A stretch of 64,000 nt of DNA from JABFRG01 sp038210445 (GTDB lineage Bacteria > Myxococcota_A > Polyangia > Polyangiales > Polyangiaceae). Positions 58,297 through 64,000 of the stretch are shown here, piece after piece. Both the position numbers and the translations under genes were made by a program. Where the stretch lies: NCBI GenBank assembly GCA_038210445.1, contig JBBQWQ010000005.1:146131-210130 (forward strand). The letters are read 5' to 3'. Position 1 is the first letter of the stretch, and every line of letters starts with the position of its first letter. The notes under the pieces are model-generated. The model ran no database searches, was not told the origin of the DNA, and worked only from the letters and a program-made list of their open reading frames with translations.

Positions 58297-60084
58297 CTAC
58301 CGAGGTACCGGGGGCACGTACACGCGGTTGATGGGCTGAACGTTCATGCCGCCAGGGTACCCGTACGAAACGTCGCGGGTGCCCGGTGCATCGGGCGAGC
58401 CCCAGCCCCATACCCAGAGCCCAAACGGCGCTTCGCTCTTGATCTCGTGGCGTCCGGACGCGCAGTCGCCGACCCGCTCGAAGTTTTTGCGGGTGAGCTC
58501 CACCCGCGCGTACTCGAAGTCGCCCACCGCAGCCCAGTCGCGTACCACGCCGGCGCAGTCCAAGGTCACGTCGCGAAACGCGCCGTCGGTCTTCCCATGC
58601 ACCAGCACCACGTGCGACGACGGGTACGTCGGATCCGTGTAAAATACATACTGATTCATCCACTGCTTGGGCGGCACACCCAGCACGAAATCAGCGTCTC
58701 CGATGCCGTCGAGGGCCGGCTTCCACTGGTTGCCTATCATGTACGAGAACAGCAGGAACGGGTGGGCGTCGTCTTGGCTCTTCACCACGAACGGCGCGTC
58801 GGTCAGCAGCTCGGCGGTCTCGCCGGCGCCCAGGGTGGAGGGCCCTCCTACCTTGCTCGCGGCGGTCCAGGTGAGCTTGGTGCCGGGCACCACGCCGACC
58901 ACGCGCCATAGGCCCGGCTCGCCGGCTCGGGGCAGGTGCATGACGCCCACGTACTCGCTGCCCAGCGCCTTCACCTGGGGGATCATCTGCTCCGCGTGGT
59001 CGCAGTAGGGGTTGCTCACGGGAATGCGCGCGCAGGCGTGGCCGGCCATGAGCCCCACCGGTTTGCTCGACTGCACCACGCTGCCGGTGAGCTCGGCCGG
59101 CTGCGAGAGCTGGACCTGCTGGCCTTGCTGCAGCGTGATGGTCCAGGGGACGTTGGCGCGGCCCGCAGGAACGCCGTTGCCGCCCACGATGTCGGCCCGC
59201 GGCACCAGGGTCACTTTCGTGTCGTCGGCCATGGCCACGATGTTCATCGAGGGGTCGGCGAGATCGTGGGCGTAGGCATTGGCCGCCACGTAGTTGGTGC
59301 CCCAGGCGCCCGTGGCCAAAAGCAGCGAGGCGCCGGTGGTGTGCGCCGCGCCGCCGCCGTAGGGGTTGATCTCGTAGGCCACCACGGGCACGTCGCTGCG
59401 AATGCGAAATGAGCTTCCGATGCCGCTGCCGTTCACCATGGTGCCGCGGGGAATTGCGGTGGCGACCGGGCACAGCGGGGCCGGTCCTTCTTCGCCCGAC
59501 AGAAAGATCACCGCCACCTGACCCGGCGCGAGCCCGCGATCGGCCGAGTAGGGCTCGTAGCGAATGTCCTCGCCGCTCCCCACCGGCAACCGCGTGAACT
59601 GCTCCATGGCGAAGGAGCTGGCGAAGCCGTCGACCGAGAGATGCGCCGGCGTGTCCCAGGTGTTGGCCACGATGGCCGCGAAGCAGGGGGTCTGCCCCAG
59701 CGTCGTGGCGAGCACCTGTTCCATGTAGGTTGCATAGTATTCGCAGCCCACCGCGTGGGCCTGGGTGGCGGCTGCCTGGCAGGCATCGATGCACGTGAAG
59801 GTACCGTCGTCGCAGCCCTGGGTTCCGCCGCATCTCTGCACCACCGCGCCGTCGCCATCGAGGATCGAGTGGCCGTCGGCCGAGCATCTCCGGGTCGCCG
59901 CCGGCACCCCGGCATCGCCCAGCGGGGGCGGCGGTGCCGCGTCGCCGATGCCGGCGTCGGCCTCGGCGTCGAACCGGCTGCGGCCGTCTTCGGCTGCGCC
60001 GCATCCGGCCAGCGCGCCGGCCACCGCACCAGAGAGAGGAAGGCAAAGGAGAGCGAGCGCGGCGTGCTTTACGGGGGCGTACAT
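58297..60084 (-). CDS. IgGFc-binding-like lipoprotein
   Basis: A 595-residue lipoprotein (VAGALAGC), with an Asp/Pro linker, then a Cys-rich segment (CGGTQGCDDGTFTCIDACQ) and a long beta-rich domain (SFRIRSDVPVVAYEINPYGG, GASLLLATGAWGTNYVAAN, PVGLMAGHACARIP) that matches the IgGFc_binding N-terminal family common in myxobacteria. Predicted to act in surface binding or adhesion. Start ATG at 60084 chosen for the signal. Confidence 0.82.
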   Translation of the reverse strand: MYAPVKHAALALLCLPLSGAVAGALAGCGAAEDGRSRFDAEADAGIGDAAPPPPLGDAGVPAATRRCSADGHSILDGDGAVVQRCGGTQGCDDGTFTCIDACQAAATQAHAVGCEYYATYMEQVLATTLGQTPCFAAIVANTWDTPAHLSVDGFASSFAMEQFTRLPVGSGEDIRYEPYSADRGLAPGQVAVIFLSGEEGPAPLCPVATAIPRGTMVNGSGIGSSFRIRSDVPVVAYEINPYGGGAAHTTGASLLLATGAWGTNYVAANAYAHDLADPSMNIVAMADDTKVTLVPRADIVGGNGVPAGRANVPWTITLQQGQQVQLSQPAELTGSVVQSSKPVGLMAGHACARIPVSNPYCDHAEQMIPQVKALGSEYVGVMHLPRAGEPGLWRVVGVVPGTKLTWTAASKVGGPSTLGAGETAELLTDAPFVVKSQDDAHPFLLFSYMIGNQWKPALDGIGDADFVLGVPPKQWMNQYVFYTDPTYPSSHVVLVHGKTDGAFRDVTLDCAGVVRDWAAVGDFEYARVELTRKNFERVGDCASGRHEIKSEAPFGLWVWGWGSPDAPGTRDVSYGYPGGMNVQPINRVYVPPVPR

Positions 60085-60168
60085 GTCGTCCTCTCGGTGA
60101 ACGGAGAATCCCTCCGAGATTTGAACCCGATGATGCCCTCGGCCGTCGAATCCTTCAGAATGCTCTTC

Positions 60169-61365
60169 ATGCAGCGACGTCTGGTGGTCCGCGCCTCGTT
60201 TTCGCTCCTCGCCGGGCTCTTGGCTGGGGCCGTGGTGGCCTGTGGGGGGGCGGCGCCGCCGCCAGCGGTGACGCCTGCGGCGCCCAAGACGGAGACCGCG
60301 CAGAACCAGATCGTCACCGACAAGACCACCGGAACGGCGGCGGAGCTCCGGCGCCGGGCCGACGAAGCGCTGCTCAAGCCCGACTACAAGGCGGCCCTCG
60401 AGCCGCTCGAGGCACTTCGCGCGGCGGAGCCCAGCGCACGCGTGCTGCTCGACCTGGGCGCCGCCTACGAGGCGCTCGCCGACCGCGACAAAGCCAAGGC
60501 GCGGTATGCGGAGCTGCAGCGCACGTATGCCGGCACGCCGGAGGCGCGCGCCGGGCTGTTCCGGCAGGCCAATCTCGCAGCCTACGGCGAAGCCTGGGCG
60601 GAGCTGAGCACGTTGGCAGAGGCCATTCTCGCGCTGACGCCCAGCGACGACGTGAGCAAGATGACCGGCCTCGGCGCACGGGGTCTCGCGCGGGTCGAGC
60701 AAGGCGACGACGTGCACGGCATGCGCGACATCGAGGACGGCCTCGACATCATGGAAGCGACCCACTACGGCTCGAACGGCCGCTTGCCGGTGGCGGCCGC
60801 CCAGCTTCAGTTCGGGCTCGCCGAGGTGCGGCGCGTGCGCGCGGAGAAGATCGGCCTGGCGGTGCCCACCGAGGAGTTCCTGGGCAAGTTCGAGATTCGC
60901 TGCGCCATGCTGCTGGCCGCGCAGAGCGCCTTCACCGACGCCATTCGCAGCGAAGACGCGCGCTGGGCCGCCATGAGCGGCTACCGCGTGGGCGAGATGT
61001 ATCGCGTGCTCCACCGCGACCTCATGGCCATCCCGCCCACCAAGATGGCCAACACCAAAGACAAGCAGCAGCTCTTCTTCTCGATGATGCACGTGCGCTA
61101 CCGGGTGCTCCTCGAGAAGGGGGCCGACATGATGATCCGCACCATCGCCCTCGGCGAAAAACTGGGCGACGCCTCGGTGTGGCTGGAGAAGGCACGCGCC
61201 ACCAAGGTGGCCATCGACAAGGCCATCGAAGACGAGAAGGCCACCATCGCGCAGCTGCCGTACACCGAGGTCGAGGTGCAGAAGGCGCTCGACATCCTCA
61301 AAAAGAAGGTCGAGCTCCAGCAGGAGAAAGAGCAGAAGGCTCGCGAGAAGTTGCCGCGCGGCTGA
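60169..61365 (+). CDS. TPR-like lipoprotein
   Basis: A 398-residue lipoprotein. MQRRLVVRASFSLLAGLL and AGAVVAC give the lipobox. The mature chain consists of helical pairs (LLDLGAAYEALADRDKAKAR, RAGLFRQANLAAYGEAWAEL) and ends with a coiled coil (DILKKKVELQQEKEQKAREK). Start at 60169 chosen over an ATG at 60131 for the basic signal. It is divergent from the IgGFc-like gene. Function unknown. Confidence 0.72.
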   Translation: MQRRLVVRASFSLLAGLLAGAVVACGGAAPPPAVTPAAPKTETAQNQIVTDKTTGTAAELRRRADEALLKPDYKAALEPLEALRAAEPSARVLLDLGAAYEALADRDKAKARYAELQRTYAGTPEARAGLFRQANLAAYGEAWAELSTLAEAILALTPSDDVSKMTGLGARGLARVEQGDDVHGMRDIEDGLDIMEATHYGSNGRLPVAAAQLQFGLAEVRRVRAEKIGLAVPTEEFLGKFEIRCAMLLAAQSAFTDAIRSEDARWAAMSGYRVGEMYRVLHRDLMAIPPTKMANTKDKQQLFFSMMHVRYRVLLEKGADMMIRTIALGEKLGDASVWLEKARATKVAIDKAIEDEKATIAQLPYTEVEVQKALDILKKKVELQQEKEQKAREKLPRG

Positions 61366-61609
61366 AGGCGCTCATGGTGAGAGAGGGCCGCGCCGGGACC
61401 ACCCGAGAGGATCGGTTGATCCATCGAACGATCGCTACGCCGAGCGTGAACGTGCGCTCGGGCCGGATGCTTTCGGCTCTTCCTCCGACCGTCGCCTACC
61501 GTGTCGCACCCGTTCTTTTTGCACGTTTCCACTGGCCACGTGGCTTTGGGGCGGCTCCGAAGTCGGCACGGGCGATGCAGCAGCCCTCTGCACACAAAAG
61601 GTGAATTAC

Positions 61610-61945
61610 ATGCAGCCTGCACACAAAAGCAACCTGGTCTCGCTCTCTCTCGACGCCCTCGACTCGGTCTCCGGCGGCATGCGCTGGGAAGACTTTCGAC
61701 GGAGCGACAACGTGGAAGACCGCCGCCCCGAGTCGCAGGGCGGCCCGGTGCCCGATGCCGACTGGCAGAAAGAGCAAGACGAGCTCCAGAAGGAGCAGGA
61801 GCAGGAGGAGCAGGACCAGGACCACGACAGCCCCGAGGACAACGGCGGCCAAGACGACGGCGGATACGACAGCGGCGGCCAGGACGACGGCGGCGGCGGC
61901 TACGACGACGGTGGCGGCAGCGATGGCGGTGGCGGCTACGAGTGA
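61610..61945 (+). CDS. Small acidic peptide with a double-glycine leader
   Basis: A 111-residue protein. The N-terminal 23 residues end SLSLDALDSVSGG, matching the double-glycine leader consensus (Ser at -11, Leu at -7, Val at -4, Gly-Gly at -2/-1). After it comes a charged segment (RWEDFRRSDNVEDRR) and a Gln/Glu-rich helix (WQKEQDELQKEQEQEEQD), then a Gly/Asp/Tyr repeat tail (YDSGGQDDGGGGYDDGGG). An AAAGGTG ribosome site precedes the ATG at 61610. No modification enzyme or C39 exporter is adjacent. A RiPP-like precursor or a secreted acidic protein are possible. Confidence 0.65.
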   Translation: MQPAHKSNLVSLSLDALDSVSGGMRWEDFRRSDNVEDRRPESQGGPVPDADWQKEQDELQKEQEQEEQDQDHDSPEDNGGQDDGGYDSGGQDDGGGGYDDGGGSDGGGGYE

Positions 61946-61972
61946 TCCGCGCCGCGCGCGCGCGAAATGAAC

Positions 61973-62002
61973 GAAGCCCACGCCATCTCCGGCGTGGGCT
62001 TC
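61973..62002. terminator. 12-bp hairpin between convergent genes
   Basis: GAAGCCCACGCC (61973-61984) and GGCGTGGGCTTC (61991-62002) pair around a six-base loop, between the convergent genes ending at 61945 and 62025. Very stable but without a T-tract, so it is a likely bidirectional stop or RNA 3'-end stabiliser. Confidence 0.6.
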
Positions 62003-62024
62003 GATGCTCCGCAGGCGCGTCAGC

Positions 62025-62792
62025 TCACTTGTACGGGCACTGACCGTCGAGCTGGGTCGGCCACTGGTCGACCGTGAGAAGGTCGACGATGACGTCGGTG
62101 GCCGCGGCGTTGGGGTCGGACGTCACGATGGCAAAGGTGCCGTTGCCGCTCCCGTAGTAGGCCACGCACTGCGACCCGGCGAAGGAGGGGACCGGATCGC
62201 CACCGCTCAGGCAGTACACCGGGCCGTAGCGATCGTCGCCCACCGAAACCTTCCACGGGGGCGCCACCTTGATGGCGATCGGCTGGTTGTTCTCCGGCGT
62301 CTTCACCTGCACGCTGATGGCGAACACCGTGTTGTCGGTGGGGCCGCAGAGCGTACGGCAGGTTGTGTCGGCGGCGGTGAGCTTGGGCGTGCGAATCTTG
62401 AGGGGGAAGTCGGCGACGGTAATGGCCTTCAAGCCGCTCGTGAGGCCGCGGCAGGGCGACTGTCCGCTGCAGTTGGGGCCCAGGTTCTGGGCGCACGTCC
62501 CGGCCGAGCACGCGCCGGGGTTGGTTTCGCAGTTGATGGTGCGCTTGAAGTTCGTGGGCGGGTCGATGAGCGGAACCTTGGGGCCGCCGTCGCCGCCATC
62601 GACGCCCTCGCCGCCGTCGGTCTCGCCGCCGTCCTGATCCTCGACGCTGCCGTCTTCGTTGGGGCCTCCGTCTTTGGCCTTGCCCGGGCCGACGGTGACG
62701 GTTTCGCAGGCCACGAGGCCGGTAACGACCACCGCAGCGGCCAACGCGGCAGCCGATGAGAACTTGCGGACGAACGAAGAGGCAGAAAGCAT
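62025..62792 (-). CDS. Cys-rich lipoprotein of unknown function
   Basis: A 255-residue lipoprotein; a good ribosome site (AGGAGG) lies nine bases before the ATG at 62792. The signal ends VVVTGLVAC, followed by an Asp/Gly-rich linker (DGGETDGGEGVDGGDGG), then a Cys-rich beta domain (CETNPGACSAGTCAQNLGPN, CRTLCGPTDNTVF, VYCLSGGDPVPSF, GSQCVAYYGSG). No family recognised. The remaining 300 bases before the tRNAs contain no gene. Confidence 0.7.
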   Translation of the reverse strand: MLSASSFVRKFSSAAALAAAVVVTGLVACETVTVGPGKAKDGGPNEDGSVEDQDGGETDGGEGVDGGDGGPKVPLIDPPTNFKRTINCETNPGACSAGTCAQNLGPNCSGQSPCRGLTSGLKAITVADFPLKIRTPKLTAADTTCRTLCGPTDNTVFAISVQVKTPENNQPIAIKVAPPWKVSVGDDRYGPVYCLSGGDPVPSFAGSQCVAYYGSGNGTFAIVTSDPNAAATDVIVDLLTVDQWPTQLDGQCPYK

Positions 62793-63053
62793 GTGTGAGG
62801 TCCTCCTGAGGCGGGCGCACCCGCCGACTGGCGTCGTCGCATCGTGCCCCCGCGGCACGAACTCCTGGTGGGGCCAGAAGAATGTCCGGCGAGCGGACCG
62901 AGAGCGTCGAACCGGCGTGTAGTAACAGCTCCTGAAGCGCACGCAATGCAAGATGGCCCGCCGGTCGGCGCTTTCCGCAGCGCCGCGCCCTTCCGCCACG
63001 GAACGAATTTGCAGGGTGAAAAATGGCGGCCTGCGCGTTCTCGCTCTTGAAGC

Positions 63054-63082
63054 TTGTAGACCGAAGCGAGCTGCGGTAGGTT
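63054..63082 (+). promoter_or_regulatory. Candidate promoter of the tRNA cluster
   Basis: TTGTAG (63054-63059), 17 bases, TAGGTT (63077-63082), then a GC-rich start region; the first tRNA begins 20 bases further on. Spacing and location fit a sigma-70 promoter; the -10 is only partly consensus. Confidence 0.45.
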
Positions 63083-63101
63083 CCGCGACCTCTCAGCGCT
63101 C

Positions 63102-63174
63102 GCTGGCGTAGCTCAACTGGTAGAGCACCGGTTTTGTAAACCGGTGGTTAGGGGTTCAAGTCCCCTCGCTAGCT
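63102..63174 (+). tRNA. tRNA-Thr (TGT)
   Basis: Acceptor GCTGGCG with CGCTAGC (one G-U), discriminator T, anticodon stem CCGGT/ACCGG with loop TTTGTAA, giving anticodon TGT. T-loop GTTCAAG. First of the conserved Thr-Tyr-Gly-Thr-tuf tRNA set. Confidence 0.95.
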
Positions 63175-63263
63175 CTACCAGCTGCCCCGTCTGCGAACCG
63201 CTTCAGAACCTTCACTTACGACTACGACACGCGTCACTAAACACGATCGCTCCGTCCCTTTTC

Positions 63264-63345
<82 letters not shown>

Positions 63346-63359
63346 CAGCACGAATGAAG

Positions 63360-63397
63360 ACGGCGCTCACTTCGGTGAGCGCCGTTTTCGTTTTCGT
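63360..63397 (+). terminator. Strong intrinsic terminator inside the tRNA cluster
   Basis: An 11-bp perfect stem ACGGCGCTCAC / GTGAGCGCCGT (63360-63370, 63375-63385) with a TTCG tetraloop is followed by TTTCGTTTTCGTT. It lies 15 bases after tRNA-Tyr and before tRNA-Gly, so the first two tRNAs form their own transcript. Confidence 0.85.
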
Positions 63398-63454
63398 TGC
63401 TGTTTCCCTTCACGGGCCGCGCCTCGAGAAAATTCGTCGCTCCGATGGAGCCTC

Positions 63455-63483
63455 TTGCGCATCCCGGCCCCTTGTTCTACGAA
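63455..63483 (+). promoter_or_regulatory. Candidate promoter for tRNA-Gly and tuf
   Basis: TTGCGC (63455-63460), 17-base spacer, TACGAA (63478-63483), 14 bases before tRNA-Gly. Expected if the upstream terminator is efficient. Weak -35. Confidence 0.4.
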
Positions 63484-63497
63484 TTCGGGCGTCACTT

Positions 63498-63570
63498 GCG
63501 GGTGTAGCTCAGTTGGTAGAGCGCTAGCCTTCCAAGCTAGCCGTCGTCGGTTCGAACCCGTCCACCCGCT
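63498..63570 (+). tRNA. tRNA-Gly (TCC)
   Basis: Acceptor GCGGGTG with CACCCGC, discriminator T; anticodon TCC in loop CTTCCAA closed by CTAGC/GCTAG; T-loop GTTCGAA. Followed by a gap with a long 7-bp inverted repeat CCGAGAG/CTCTCGG. Confidence 0.95.
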
Positions 63571-63729
63571 CCGAGAGTCTTTCGAGCGTTCCTTCGAGTG
63601 TCCCTATGGACATCCCCGAAAAGACCGACTAAGAGGCTCTCGGCGCACGCCCAAGCCTTGGGGACGTAAGCCGTTTTGATGCGGCCCGAAGTCTGGGTCG
63701 TACGCAAAAGTAGTTTGTTCCAAAGCGTT

Positions 63730-63801
<72 letters not shown>

Positions 63802-63834
63802 CCCCCCCCAACCGTAAGCAGGAGAGCTCAGCGT

Positions 63835-64000
63835 CATGGCGAAAGAGAAATTCAACCGTAGCAAGCCCCACGTGAACGTCGGAACCATTGGTCACATCGA
63901 CCACGGCAAGACGACGCTGACCGCCGCTCTCGTGAAGGTCCAGTCGAAGAAGGGCCTCGCCAAGGTCATCAGCTACGCCGATATCGCCAAGGGCGGTACC
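63835..64000 (+). CDS. tuf: Elongation factor Tu (3' part outside window)
   Basis: First 55 codons of EF-Tu: MAKEKFNRSKPHVNVGTIGH, then the P-loop GHIDHGKTTLTAAL. A CAGGAGAG ribosome site precedes the ATG. The P-loop has Ile where most EF-Tu have Val (GHVDHGKT), a conservative change. The gene is cut off at position 64000. EF-Tu carries aminoacyl-tRNA to the ribosome. Order Thr-Tyr-Gly-Thr-tuf is the same as in E. coli. Confidence 0.98.

Overview
The window is about 64 kb of high-GC DNA that reads as a myxobacterium (Myxococcota, probably a Polyangia-like lineage). The evidence is a MYXO-CTERM-type C-terminal sorting tail (40315-41535), three Hanks-type kinases including one with the HRDISPQN loop common in myxobacteria, many small lipoproteins with Asp/Ala/Gly-rich linkers, and a retron whose reverse transcriptase resembles the long myxobacterial type. 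No rRNA, CRISPR array or intact prophage was seen. The window starts inside an RbgA-type GTPase gene and ends inside the gene for elongation factor Tu.

Left part (1-11.9 kb): the GTPase, a small beta-barrel protein, a WGR/HEAT-repeat giant (2172-5372) overlapping a SWIM zinc-finger gene (5372-7018), then a retron. The retron consists of a structured non-coding RNA bounded by a perfect 17-bp inverted repeat (7064-7080 and 7277-7293) followed by a reverse transcriptase with YADD, NAxxH and VTG motifs (7341-8849). A minus-strand PAP2-phosphatase/envelope pair and a C39-like lipoprotein follow.

Lipid or sterol block (12.0-24.7 kb): a minus-strand operon with 4-base stop/start overlaps encodes a Tat-exported gluconate-dehydrogenase-subunit-3-like protein, a PPC lipoprotein, an MMPL/RND transporter, a LolA-like protein and a beta-barrel. 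Facing it across an inverted-repeat promoter is a plus-strand operon for a GMC oxidoreductase, two paralogous lipases (the first has lost its nucleophilic serine) and a cholesterol-oxidase-like GMC enzyme. Together they look like an envelope system for oxidising, hydrolysing and moving a hydrophobic substrate.

Middle (25-45.9 kb): an aldo/keto reductase and its divergent LysR regulator, a GH13 glucosidase with a GT4 glycosyltransferase, a DUF2325 gene under palindromic operators, a HEAT lipoprotein with an FHA-GAF-sigma54 activator, a decayed RHS element next to a RAYT-type transposase and a tandem repeat, a DUF6600 lipoprotein, the MYXO-CTERM protein, PrkA kinase and an alpha/beta hydrolase.

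Right part (45.9-64 kb): a STAND/TPR regulator with a C-terminal winged helix, trmB, two tandem Ser/Thr kinases and a third with PEGA domains, a secreted trypsin-like protease, an ECF sigma factor with a DUF1109/NrsF anti-sigma partner, several lipoproteins, a small acidic peptide with a double-glycine leader, and the conserved tRNA-Thr/Tyr/Gly/Thr-tuf cluster, which here contains a strong internal terminator.

The most interesting items are the retron beside the WGR/SWIM genes, the active-site-dead lipase in the lipid operon, a TCCGTT operator family shared by two loci, the hairpin cluster at 22919-23030, and the double-glycine acidic peptide.
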